DNA of 11,831 nucleotides from Candidatus Pacearchaeota archaeon UBA284 (GTDB taxonomy: Archaea; Nanobdellota; Nanobdellia; Pacearchaeales; UBA284): assembly GCA_002499185.1 (NCBI GenBank), contig DAKN01000023.1, positions 5,788 to 17,618 of the forward strand. Direction: 5' to 3'. Every line of letters starts with the position of its first letter. Positions within the stretch are counted from its first letter, which is position 1. This document shows positions 6,141 to 11,745 of the stretch, one piece after another. Made by a program: the position numbers and the translations under genes. The notes under the pieces were generated by a model that had not been told where the DNA came from, searched no databases, and saw only the letters and a program-made list of their open reading frames with translations.

Positions 6141-6149
6141 TTTTTAAAT
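6141..6149 (-). promoter_or_regulatory. TATA box of the radical SAM gene
   Basis: The minus strand reads GATTTAAAAATT, centred about 24 bases before the ATG at 6122. It sits between the S16 protease stop and the radical SAM start, arguing that the two same-strand genes are separately transcribed. Confidence 0.45.
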
Positions 6150-6938
6150 CTATTTTATGAAATATTTTATGGCATCATTGATTGTGCCCACTTCTTTTAC
6201 CTCAATATTTGCTTCTTCACTTATATTACTTTTTCTTGGAATTTGTTCTGTAGTGCATATTTCAAATCCATTTATTGTATCGCAATGCCTTTGACTTTCA
6301 TAAATTACCTCTCTGCTTTGAAGCAATGGAACAAGTAATAATTTTGCTCCAAATTCTTTTGCAGCAATTGCCTTTGACAAAACACCCTGGACAGGACCTA
6401 TGCTTCCATCATGATTAACACTTCCAGTTATTATGACATCATCACTTATTTTTTTGTTTTCTAATGCAGCAATAGTTGCAATCGTCAGAGCTGCTCCGGC
6501 ACTTTCCCCACCAATTAAAGAAGCATTTGCACTAATGGTATAAATTAAATCAACATTGCTGGTATTTATTTGAGAAATTTTTTCAGCAATTCCTTTTGCT
6601 TTTCTTATACTCTGTTGGGTATCTTCCCAAAATAAAAGGCTGTTAATATCAACCAAGGTTCTTCCAGTACCAGACATTGCTTCTACCTTTAAGGTAGTTA
6701 TATATCCGGAACCATTATTATCTACGGCTGGAAGATACATTATAATCGTGCTTGGCTCTGAAAAATTCTTTAAGATAAGCAAATCCTTATTTTCTACTAC
6801 TTCCTCTTTTATATCTGCGCGATTTATTAAGGTATATGTTGTTAATGCTGCTAAAATTAAGATAACTGAAAGTAAGATAAATATCGTTTTATTAACGCTT
6901 TTTCTTTTGATTGCTTTTTGCCTCTTTTTTGATATCAT
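6150..6938 (-). CDS. Membrane-anchored Lon-like (S16) serine protease without ATPase domain
   Basis: The 262-residue protein has a very basic N-terminus (residues 1-17), one transmembrane anchor (18-37), and an S16 Lon-type proteolytic domain (about 60-260), presumably outside the membrane. The catalytic Ser is in IGGESAGAAL (Ser146; Lon has PSAG). The catalytic Lys is Lys189 in GPVQGVLSKAIAAK. The Ser-Lys spacing of 43 residues equals that of E. coli Lon (679/722). There is no AAA+ domain, so it would act without ATP, as in the archaeal S16 family grouped as COG1750. C219 and C228 could form a disulfide, consistent with an external domain. The ATG lies only 9 bases after the tRNA-Ile 3' end on the same strand, too close for a separate promoter, so it is probably co-transcribed with the tRNA. 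Confidence 0.9.
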   Translation of the reverse strand: MISKKRQKAIKRKSVNKTIFILLSVILILAALTTYTLINRADIKEEVVENKDLLILKNFSEPSTIIMYLPAVDNNGSGYITTLKVEAMSGTGRTLVDINSLLFWEDTQQSIRKAKGIAEKISQINTSNVDLIYTISANASLIGGESAGAALTIATIAALENKKISDDVIITGSVNHDGSIGPVQGVLSKAIAAKEFGAKLLLVPLLQSREVIYESQRHCDTINGFEICTTEQIPRKSNISEEANIEVKEVGTINDAIKYFIK

Positions 6939-6947
6939 TCTAAATAA

Positions 6948-7112
6948 TGAGCCCGCTGTGACTCGAACACAGGACCCCTGCCTAACTGATGGTTATCTAC
7001 CTTAATGAAAAGGTGACGCCCTAGAAAGTTTTGCTTTCGGGGGGTATTTAAGGGAAACCTTGGTTTCCATACACTATCAGAGCAGTGCTCTAACCAACTG
7101 AGCTACGGGCTC
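6948..7112 (-). tRNA. tRNA-Ile (GAU) with a 91-nt intron
   Basis: The 5' exon (7112-7075) and 3' exon (6983-6948) join to a normal 74-nt tRNA. The acceptor is GAGCCCG/CGGGCTC, the D arm is GCTC/GAGC, the anticodon stem CTGCT/GGCAG encloses loop CTGATAA with anticodon GAU, the T arm is CTGTG/CACAG with loop TTCGAGT, and the discriminator is A. No CCA is encoded. The intron is at the canonical archaeal position 37/38. A palindromic TATA box lies 28 bases upstream. No T-rich terminator follows; the S16 protease gene starts 9 bases later. Confidence 0.95.
6984..7074 (-). other. tRNA-Ile intron with bulge-helix-bulge ends and three hairpins
   Basis: At the splice sites exon CUGA (C32-A35) pairs with intron UCAG (6986-6989). 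This makes a 4-bp helix flanked by 3-base bulges UAG and UUA, cut as UA|G and UU|A, which is the canonical substrate of the archaeal splicing endonuclease. Inside, three inverted repeats can fold: GGAAACC/GGTTTCC (7053-7068), GAAAG/CTTTC with an outer CCC/GGG (7019-7044), and ACCTT/AAGGT (6999-7014). The insert is long compared with the common 15-30 nt archaeal tRNA introns. It has no coding capacity for a homing endonuclease. Confidence 0.85.
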
Positions 7113-7136
7113 TTAATACTACCGAGATAAAAATCA

Positions 7137-7144
7137 TTTATAAA
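7137..7144. promoter_or_regulatory. Palindromic TATA box shared by tRNA-Ile and lipoprotein gene
   Basis: TTTATAAA is centred about 28 bases upstream of the tRNA-Ile 5' end on the minus strand. On the plus strand it would place a start near 7167, giving the lipoprotein gene a leader of about 28 bases that contains its Shine-Dalgarno. A second plus-strand candidate, TTTTTAAATA at 7146-7155, is also possible. Confidence 0.5.
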
Positions 7145-7178
7145 GTTTTTTAAATAAGAAAATCTAATAAATTATTAA

Positions 7179-7184
7179 GGGAGG
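7179..7184 (+). promoter_or_regulatory. Strong Shine-Dalgarno of the lipoprotein gene
   Basis: GGGAGG lies 10 bases before the ATG at 7195. It fixes the start and contrasts with the leaderless first genes around it. Confidence 0.7.
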
Positions 7185-7194
7185 AAAAATAAAA

Positions 7195-7569
7195 ATGAAT
7201 AAAATTTTTGCATTTTTTTGTCTTTTGACATTATCTGTTTTTTTTATTTCAGGATGTGCTCCAACAACGAATCCAACAACAAATCCAATAACCGGATCAA
7301 CAGAGTGGTGTAAACCCGGAACTCAATGGTCTTGGACTGGAACAACAGATTCAGGGCAAGCAGCGGCTTCGTGGATTATGAAAGGATTAGTTCCATTCAA
7401 AGGAGACACCTATTGTCACGTAACTGTTACTTCAACAAGTACAGAAGAGGATTATGTGATTGAATATTATTTCAAGGAAACAAATGGAGAAACAACAGAT
7501 GTTTGGATGATAATGAAAGACAAAACAGGAACTGTATTGAACGAAGTCCACGTAACCGGAACAAGTTAA
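7195..7569 (+). CDS. Small secreted lipoprotein of unknown function
   Basis: The 124-residue protein starts with a short signal peptide ending in the lipobox FISGC, so C21 should become the lipid-modified N-terminus of a surface-anchored protein. A Thr/Asn/Pro spacer (APTTNPTTNPITG) follows. The remainder (about 36-124) is a small Thr- and Trp-rich domain with alternating strands (CHVTVTSTS, YVIEYYFKE, VWMIMKDKTG) that looks like a beta sandwich or barrel. C39 and C74 could form a disulfide. I do not recognise the domain. A strong Shine-Dalgarno 10 bases upstream supports the start. The gene is followed by a long T-rich tract and is probably a single-gene transcript. Confidence 0.85.
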   Translation: MNKIFAFFCLLTLSVFFISGCAPTTNPTTNPITGSTEWCKPGTQWSWTGTTDSGQAAASWIMKGLVPFKGDTYCHVTVTSTSTEEDYVIEYYFKETNGETTDVWMIMKDKTGTVLNEVHVTGTS

Positions 7570-7570
7570 T

Positions 7571-7612
7571 TTTAATCTTATCTTTTTCTTTTTTCTTTAT
7601 TTTTTTATTATA
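7571..7612 (+). terminator. Long T-rich terminator behind the lipoprotein gene
   Basis: Starting two bases after the stop codon, about 40 bases are almost pure pyrimidine with several runs of four to seven T on the plus strand, the usual form of an archaeal intrinsic terminator. Confidence 0.6.
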
Positions 7613-7629
7613 CTTTAATACAACAATAC

Positions 7630-7637
7630 TTTAAAAA
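7630..7637 (+). promoter_or_regulatory. TATA box of the gene at 7658
   Basis: TTTAAAAA is centred about 25 bases before the ATG at 7658, so a leaderless mRNA is expected. Confidence 0.5.
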
Positions 7638-7657
7638 TAAGAAATAGACTAATTTAA

Positions 7658-7993
7658 ATGACAGAAAGGGAAGAACCAATTAAAAAATTGGATGAAATCG
7701 CAACAGAAGAAATTGAACTAGAAAAAATTGCTAAATTAATATTTTCTAATAAAACAAGAACAACAATTAAAGATTCAAATAAAAAAGATATTTTAGAAAA
7801 ATTAAGAAAAGGTAAAATAGTCGTTTATTTAAAAAAAGATGGAGATATTGTTGGTTGTAGCACCAGCGGAAATTATTTTTTTAATTTTGACGACTCGGGG
7901 AAAATTAAATACCCTTATCCTGAAAGAGTTTTTTTTACAAATTGGATTCCAATAATAGAAGAAGGAGAAATAAAATATTATAAAAGAAGATAA
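7658..7993 (+). CDS. Hypothetical protein, 111 residues
   Basis: I do not recognise this protein. It has no signal peptide or membrane segment. The first third is charged and helical (MTEREEPIKKLDEIATEEIE and onward to about residue 50). From about 52 on, strand-like segments appear: KIVVYLKKDGDIVGC, NYFFNFDDSGKIKYPYP, VFFTNWIPIIEEGEIKYY, with many aromatic residues, ending in a basic KRR tail. This suggests a small alpha/beta cytosolic protein. Codon and base use match the neighbours. It has its own TATA box, and the parvulin gene follows 37 bases later, again with its own TATA box. Confidence 0.75.
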   Translation: MTEREEPIKKLDEIATEEIELEKIAKLIFSNKTRTTIKDSNKKDILEKLRKGKIVVYLKKDGDIVGCSTSGNYFFNFDDSGKIKYPYPERVFFTNWIPIIEEGEIKYYKRR

Positions 7994-8001
7994 AAGAAAA
8001 G

Positions 8002-8008
8002 ATTAAAA
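8002..8008 (+). promoter_or_regulatory. TATA box of the parvulin gene
   Basis: ATTAAAA within GATTAAAAGG is centred about 26 bases before the ATG at 8031, predicting a leaderless transcript. Confidence 0.45.
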
Positions 8009-8030
8009 GGAATAAAATTTTATTTGATAA

Positions 8031-8312
8031 ATGGCAAACAAAGCAAAAGCAAGTCATATTCTTGTAAAAACAGAAGAACAAGCAAGAGAACTTTTAAGAA
8101 AAATCCAGCTCGGAGAAAAATTCGAAAAATTAGCAGAACAACATTCTTTATGTCCATCAAAAAAACGGGGTGGTGATTTGGGAGAATTTGGAAGAGGGAT
8201 GATGGTTAAGGAATTTGAACAGGCTGTTTTTAACGGTAAGAAAGGACAGGTGGTTTTAGCAAAAACGCAATTTGGCTGGCATGTAATTAGAATAGATGAT
8301 TTATATGGTTAA
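8031..8312 (+). CDS. ppiC: Parvulin-type peptidyl-prolyl cis-trans isomerase
   Basis: This is a single-domain parvulin of 93 residues, the same length as E. coli PpiC (Par10). It catalyses rotation of X-Pro peptide bonds during folding. The active-site residues are visible: His9 in ASHILVK, Cys41 in HSLCPSKKRGGDLGEFGRG (corresponding to the E. coli Par10 Cys and Pin1 Cys113), and His84 in QFGWHVIRI. There is no signal peptide, so it acts in the cytosol, unlike the exported PrsA/SurA type. There is no WW or other targeting domain. Similar lone parvulins are known in some archaea. The very close match to the bacterial pattern makes an old transfer from bacteria possible, but that cannot be judged here. 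The gene converges with the exported-protein gene at 8326. Confidence 0.95.
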   Translation: MANKAKASHILVKTEEQARELLRKIQLGEKFEKLAEQHSLCPSKKRGGDLGEFGRGMMVKEFEQAVFNGKKGQVVLAKTQFGWHVIRIDDLYG

Positions 8313-8325
8313 TTTTGTGATTTTT

Positions 8326-8976
8326 TCAGGGTTTATAATAAACAAGTTTTGCATGAACATCTTTTTTAAAACCAAAAAGAGAAAAATCAACATTTAAAGT
8401 TCCGCCGGTTATTATGGCCTTTCCATTTCCATTAATATAATATTCTACTAAACCTTTTCTTAATTTATATTTTTCATCTATATATTGTACGGTTGAATCT
8501 GAATTTTCAAATAAAACACTGTGAACAAAAACAGGATTTTCCCCAGATCTTTTAAAAATGCTATCTAAATCTTCTCGTCTATTTAAGCCGATATATTTTG
8601 CAATTATTTCTTTATGATCTCTTTCATCGAATCTTAATTTTTGTGTCAAATTAGAAAAATTTCCTTTTTTTATTCTTGGAATCAGCACTTTTTCTTTAAA
8701 CTCGAAAGGATTCATTTCCCCGTCTTCTTTTTTAACACGAATTTTTTTATTTTTAACATAATAATCTTCTCCTTTTAGAAAATATTCAGAAAACTTATTT
8801 TTTCTTTTAACTTGAAAAATTTCACTAGTATCCCCATTACATGAAGATTTAATAGTTATCTCTGCAAGCGGGATATTAAATAAGAATCTGCTATGAACTT
8901 CATATTTTGCTTCATCTGCTTTAAGATTTCCAGATAATGCTAAAAATGCTGCTAATCCAAAAAGAGATTTTTTCAT
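8326..8976 (-). CDS. Exported protein of unknown function, 216 residues
   Basis: The signal peptide spans residues 1-20 (MKKSLFGLAAFLALSGNLKA), with likely cleavage after LKA. The mature part is basic and beta-rich with one Cys (C46). The opening AKYEVHSRFLFNIPLAEITIK and the late KGLVEYYINGNGKAIITGG recall the strand pattern of DUF3108-like exported proteins, but the similarity is too faint to assign. It is the second gene of a unit: it starts 5 bases after the stop of the 105-residue gene, and that gene's last codons form its Shine-Dalgarno (GGGGAG, 8 bases before the ATG). It is a likely substrate of the signal peptidase at 3149-3733. Confidence 0.82.
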   Translation of the reverse strand: MKKSLFGLAAFLALSGNLKADEAKYEVHSRFLFNIPLAEITIKSSCNGDTSEIFQVKRKNKFSEYFLKGEDYYVKNKKIRVKKEDGEMNPFEFKEKVLIPRIKKGNFSNLTQKLRFDERDHKEIIAKYIGLNRREDLDSIFKRSGENPVFVHSVLFENSDSTVQYIDEKYKLRKGLVEYYINGNGKAIITGGTLNVDFSLFGFKKDVHAKLVYYKP

Positions 8977-8981
8977 TTATT

Positions 8982-9299
8982 TTACTCCCCAAATATTCTT
9001 TCTAAAAGAACACTATTTTTTTCTTTTAATTTAGAAAGTATTTCCTTATATTCATCAAGAGCAAGAGGTACTTCATTGAACGAATAGTGAGTACCCAAAT
9101 CAAATCCTTCTAAATAAAATTCTCTAATTATAATATCTACATTATCTGTATTTGTAAAAATTCCATTAAGAAAATCACTAACCCCTAAAAGAAAAGCATA
9201 TTTTAATTTTATTCTTTCTTCAGAAGATTTTGTTGCCTCTTTTACTTCTCTTTCCAATCTGCTTAAATTTTGGCGAACGTTTTCTTTTATATCTATCAT
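8982..9299 (-). CDS. Hypothetical helical protein, 105 residues
   Basis: I do not recognise this protein. It is mostly alpha-helical by composition. Residues 1-33 are a charged heptad-like helix (NLSRLEREVKEATKSSEERIK), then comes a more hydrophobic segment (YAFLLGVSDFLNGIF), and an acidic helix closes it (LDEYKEILSKLKEKNSVLLERIF). It has no signal peptide. The ATG lies only 16 bases behind the tRNA-Asn 3' end on the same strand, so its mRNA probably arises by processing of a tRNA-mRNA transcript; the bases AAGGGG just before the ATG could act as a weak ribosome site with short spacing. It is followed after 5 bases by an exported-protein gene. Confidence 0.75.
   Translation of the reverse strand: MIDIKENVRQNLSRLEREVKEATKSSEERIKLKYAFLLGVSDFLNGIFTNTDNVDIIIREFYLEGFDLGTHYSFNEVPLALDEYKEILSKLKEKNSVLLERIFGE
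8985..8990 (-). promoter_or_regulatory. Shine-Dalgarno of the 216-residue exported protein
   Basis: GGGGAG on the minus strand lies 8 bases before the ATG at 8976. It is made of the last two codons (Gly-Glu) of the upstream gene, which ties translation of the two genes together. Confidence 0.65.
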
Positions 9300-9315
9300 T
9301 TTCCCCTTGGCAATA

Positions 9316-9388
9316 CGCCCTCGGAAGGACTCGAACCTTCGACCCCACGATTAACAGTCGCGTGCTCCACCAACTGAGCTACGAGGGC
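9316..9388 (-). tRNA. tRNA-Asn (GUU)
   Basis: A complete 73-nt cloverleaf folds by hand. The acceptor is GCCCTCG/CGAGGGC, the D arm is GCTC/GAGC, the anticodon stem CGCGA/TCGTG (one G-U) encloses loop CTGTTAA with anticodon GUU, the T arm is GAAGG/CCTTC with loop TTCGAGT, and the discriminator is G. No intron and no encoded CCA. No T-rich tract follows; the 105-residue gene starts 16 bases downstream on the same strand. Confidence 0.97.
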
Positions 9389-9419
9389 TTAATTGGTAAT
9401 TATTGGATAGAAAAATAAC

Positions 9420-9426
9420 TTTTAAA
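9420..9426 (-). promoter_or_regulatory. TATA box of tRNA-Asn
   Basis: The minus strand reads CCTTTAAAAG, centred about 35 bases before the mature tRNA 5' end. Initiation about 27 bases downstream would leave an 8-base leader for RNase P to remove. It is also the only promoter seen for the two genes behind the tRNA. Confidence 0.5.
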
Positions 9427-9472
9427 GGTTTTGGATATCAATAGAAATATCTGCTTTTATTAAAGAATGTGA

Positions 9473-10087
9473 TTACTTACGATTAGAAATCTTTTTACTT
9501 TTCTTCTTTATCGATTTCTTCTTAATTTTTTTCTTTTCTGGATTGAGAAAATCTTCTCTGATTATTTCTTTTAAATGCAATTCTTCATTAATTTTTGCCC
9601 TTGATTTTTCTAGATATTTATATACTATTGAATGGGGGGCTCCATGAATAAGCATATCTATTGCAGCGCTGGCAAATTCCACATTTTGACTTGCTCCAAT
9701 AATACCCACTACATTATCATTTACTACTATTGCGGTTTCTGTTAAATCTTCTATTACTCTTTTGCTTTTTCCTTCTGTTCCAATTATTCTTCCCTTTATT
9801 GGACCTATTCTTGATTTTTTTACGAGATTCTTTAAATGAATTGTTTTTAAAATATTTTCTTCATTTTTTAAGAATAGTGCTGTTTCAATGTTAAATCCCA
9901 TCGATACTGCAATTATCATCTCTAAACACAAATATTCCTTATAAGGATCTTTACCTTCTATTCTTATTTCTCCTTCTTTGCTTGTTTTTATAACTACATC
10001 TAGTTCTTTTTCAAGGAATTTTATGTTTATTTGGTTTTTTCCAAGAACTCTAAAAAATTCCTTTCCGTTTAATTGCAATATCTCCAT
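9473..10087 (-). CDS. KH-domain rRNA-processing protein (archaeal Dim2/Pno1-like)
   Basis: This is the archaeal relative of eukaryotic Pno1/Dim2, which binds the 3' end of pre-18S/16S rRNA during small-subunit assembly. The 204 residues hold a degenerate first KH domain (about 1-75) and a second KH domain (about 85-155) with the RNA-binding GxxG loop GTEG (103-106) in KGRIIGTEGKSKRVIEDLT. APHSIVYKYLEKSR follows. The last 20 residues are almost all Lys, Ser and Arg, an RNA-binding tail. It lies 18 bases behind the RIO1 gene, the kinase that works with Dim2 in late small-subunit maturation, and next to aIF1A, an arrangement conserved in many archaea. No clear Shine-Dalgarno is seen; a weak TATA-like AAATAAAAA lies about 22 bases upstream. 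Confidence 0.92.
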   Translation of the reverse strand: MEILQLNGKEFFRVLGKNQINIKFLEKELDVVIKTSKEGEIRIEGKDPYKEYLCLEMIIAVSMGFNIETALFLKNEENILKTIHLKNLVKKSRIGPIKGRIIGTEGKSKRVIEDLTETAIVVNDNVVGIIGASQNVEFASAAIDMLIHGAPHSIVYKYLEKSRAKINEELHLKEIIREDFLNPEKKKIKKKSIKKKSKKISNRK

Positions 10088-10105
10088 TTTATATCTTGTA
10101 TGTTT

Positions 10106-10834
10106 TTATTTAGTTTTAATCTTTTTTATTATTTTTTCTTCATCTATCCGTAAGCCCAGTTTTCTAAAAAATCTTGAAACATTTTTAATGTCTCTTGCAA
10201 GCATTTCATCACTCGCATTTGAATTTATTGGTAAACCGTGCGATAAATCAATTATTACTGGTTTTTCATTGTAGTTTAATATATTAAATTCACTCAAATC
10301 TGCATGAATTACATTTCCATGATAAAGAATTCTAATATTGTTGATTAATTTATTGAAAAATTCTTTTGGATTTTTTGGAATTGCATATTTTAATAATGGG
10401 GCCGGGATTGGCATTTCATTTTTATTTTTTTCTCCTATAAATTCCATAGCAATGACATTTTTATAGATAGCTATCGGTTTAGGTACACTCGCCCTTATTT
10501 TACGGGCCCTATGTAAATTTAAAAATTCTCTCCGTGCCCAAATTTCAATTATTGTTTTTCGTGATTTTTTTAATTTGAATCTTGGATCTATTTCAAGATA
10601 TTTACGCATTTTGAAGAAATCACAGGAAGTTACTCTGTAAATTTTTACAGCAATTCTTTTACCCTTGCTATCAATAGCAGAAAAAACATTGCCTTCCTTA
10701 CCTAATTTTATTGGGGATTCTAAACCAAGGAGTTTCTTGTGAGTCAATAATTCCCAGACATTATTTATAGTATTATTATCAAAAACATTCTTGTAAACTT
10801 TGAATTTTTGTTTTTCATCAATTAAATTTTCCAT
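10106..10834 (-). CDS. rio1: RIO1-type atypical serine kinase/ATPase
   Basis: RIO1 acts in late maturation of the small ribosomal subunit. The 242 residues show the RIO fold. The P-loop-like KLGKEGNVF (43-51) stands in place of a Gly-rich loop and AVKIY contains the ATP-contacting Lys64. A RIO1-type flexible segment (TSCDFFKMRKYLEIDPRF, 69-86) follows. The catalytic loop HGNVIHADLSEFN has Asp179 and Asn184, and VIIDLSHG has the metal-binding Asp196. The family usually has Gln after the Ser in the last motif (IDxSQ), here His. The conserved end LARDIKNVSRFFRK is present. It leads the dim2-like KH gene by 18 bases, and a TATA box centred about 26 bases upstream indicates a leaderless start separate from aIF1A. 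Confidence 0.95.
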   Translation of the reverse strand: MENLIDEKQKFKVYKNVFDNNTINNVWELLTHKKLLGLESPIKLGKEGNVFSAIDSKGKRIAVKIYRVTSCDFFKMRKYLEIDPRFKLKKSRKTIIEIWARREFLNLHRARKIRASVPKPIAIYKNVIAMEFIGEKNKNEMPIPAPLLKYAIPKNPKEFFNKLINNIRILYHGNVIHADLSEFNILNYNEKPVIIDLSHGLPINSNASDEMLARDIKNVSRFFRKLGLRIDEEKIIKKIKTK

Positions 10835-10855
10835 ATATTCTATTGTTCTTTAAGA

Positions 10856-10864
10856 TATTTAAAA
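10856..10864 (-). promoter_or_regulatory. TATA box of rio1
   Basis: The minus strand reads TTTTAAATA, centred about 26 bases before the ATG at 10834, between aIF1A and rio1. It suggests rio1-dim2 can be transcribed apart from aIF1A. Confidence 0.5.
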
Positions 10865-10884
10865 TTAAGCAATTGTTATTGCAA

Positions 10885-11190
10885 TTAGAATTCATTTATC
10901 TCTGTTTTTAAGAAACCCCTGTGTCTAAGCCATTCAACCTGTGCTGGGTTATATTTGAATAAAACATCTCCGCGTTCATCGCCCTGTAATTCCCATGGTT
11001 CAATAATCACCACATCGCCCTCTCTTAACCACAAACCACGTTTTAATCTTCCAGGAACCCTGCAATTTCTTGTTTTTCCATCTAAACACCTAACCAACAT
11101 GTGGTTTGCACCCAATCTTTGTTCTAATATTCCCAAAACCTCTTTCCCTCTCGGTAATCTAACTCTAAATTCTTGTTTTGGTTGTTCCAT
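10885..11190 (-). CDS. eif1A: Translation initiation factor aIF1A
   Basis: aIF1A binds the A site of the small subunit and helps mRNA scanning and start selection. The 101 residues are an S1-like OB fold with the family signatures: VRLPRGKEVLGILEQRLGAN (10-29), MLVRCLDGKTRNCRVPGRLK, LWLREGDVVIIEPWELQGDERGDVLFKY, and the C-terminal helix VEWLRHRGFL. Length is normal for archaea. It heads the minus-strand run aIF1A - RIO1 - Dim2-like. Its ATG is centred 25.5 bases from a palindromic TATA element it shares with the divergent aIF2-beta gene. No Shine-Dalgarno is needed or seen, so translation from a leaderless mRNA is expected. Confidence 0.97.
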   Translation of the reverse strand: MEQPKQEFRVRLPRGKEVLGILEQRLGANHMLVRCLDGKTRNCRVPGRLKRGLWLREGDVVIIEPWELQGDERGDVLFKYNPAQVEWLRHRGFLKTEINEF

Positions 11191-11207
11191 ATTAAAACCT
11201 TAGAGAT

Positions 11208-11223
11208 TAGATTTATAAATCTA
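11208..11223. promoter_or_regulatory. 16-bp palindromic bidirectional TATA element
   Basis: TAGATTTATAAATCTA is a perfect palindrome. Its centre lies 25.5 bases from the aIF1A ATG at 11190 and 26.5 bases from the aIF2-beta ATG at 11242. Each gene therefore has a correctly placed TATA box, and it is the same one. The two ATGs are only 51 bases apart, leaving no room for separate promoters. Confidence 0.75.
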
Positions 11224-11241
11224 TCTTAGCTATCTTTTTTA

Positions 11242-11691
11242 ATGGAAGAAAAAAAAGCAACTAATTTCGATGATGAATTAAAGATTTATAGTGCAAGACT
11301 TGATAAACTTTACAAGGAAATTAAACCCATTCAATCAAGCGTAGAAAGATTTGAAATTCCAAAATGCGAGGGCCATGTAGAAGGAAATAAAACAATTATT
11401 TCGAATTTTATACATATAGCATCTATCTTAAGAAGAAAGCCGGATCATTTTGCTAAATTTTTGTTAAGAGAACTTGCTTCACCTGGGCAAATAGAAGGAG
11501 ACAGATTGATACTTCAAAGAAAACTCAATTCCGTTAGAATTAATGAAAAAATTAAGGCATATGCTCAAGAATTTGTAATATGCCCGCAATGCGGCAAACC
11601 AGATACTGAATTAATAAAAGATAAGGACTTTTTATTTTTGCATTGTTTGGCTTGCGGAGCAAAACACTCTGTTAGGGCAAAAATTGTTTAA
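11242..11691 (+). CDS. eif2b: Translation initiation factor aIF2, beta subunit
   Basis: This is the beta subunit of the archaeal aIF2 complex, which brings initiator Met-tRNA to the small subunit. The 149 residues match the family size. An N-terminal helix (about 8-28) would bind the gamma subunit. A central alpha/beta domain (about 34-105) includes the blocks GNKTIISNF, ILRRKPDHFAKFLLRELASPG and RLILQRKLNS. A C-terminal zinc ribbon has C114, C117, C135 and C138 in CPQCGKPDTEL and HCLACGAKHSV. The gene is divergent from aIF1A and shares the 16-bp palindromic TATA element with it, so two initiation factors may be set at matching levels. A leaderless start is expected. Confidence 0.96.
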   Translation: MEEKKATNFDDELKIYSARLDKLYKEIKPIQSSVERFEIPKCEGHVEGNKTIISNFIHIASILRRKPDHFAKFLLRELASPGQIEGDRLILQRKLNSVRINEKIKAYAQEFVICPQCGKPDTELIKDKDFLFLHCLACGAKHSVRAKIV

Positions 11692-11717
11692 ATAAATATT
11701 AATCAAACATCATTTAG

Positions 11718-11745
11718 TGTTCGCATTTATGTTCATTGGCGAACA
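11718..11745. repeat. Inverted repeat TGTTCGC/GCGAACA
   Basis: A perfect 7-bp inverted repeat with 14 bases between the arms (11718-11724 and 11739-11745) starts 27 bases after the aIF2-beta stop and ends about 36 bases before the TATA box of the next gene. A palindrome AGAGCTCT (11747-11754) and a second pair AGAGC/GCTCT (11747-11751 and 11767-11771) follow directly. They could be an operator for the next gene or a hairpin at the end of the aIF2-beta mRNA. Confidence 0.45.

Noticed and set aside
7000..7060. Possible reading frame or homing endonuclease in the tRNA-Ile intron
   Set aside because: The intron is only 91 bases, with no start codon and frame of useful length; its sequence is explained by hairpins.
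8326..8976. Firm assignment of the 216-residue exported protein to DUF3108
   Set aside because: Only a loose strand pattern near both ends agrees; without a profile search the match is too weak to use as a name.
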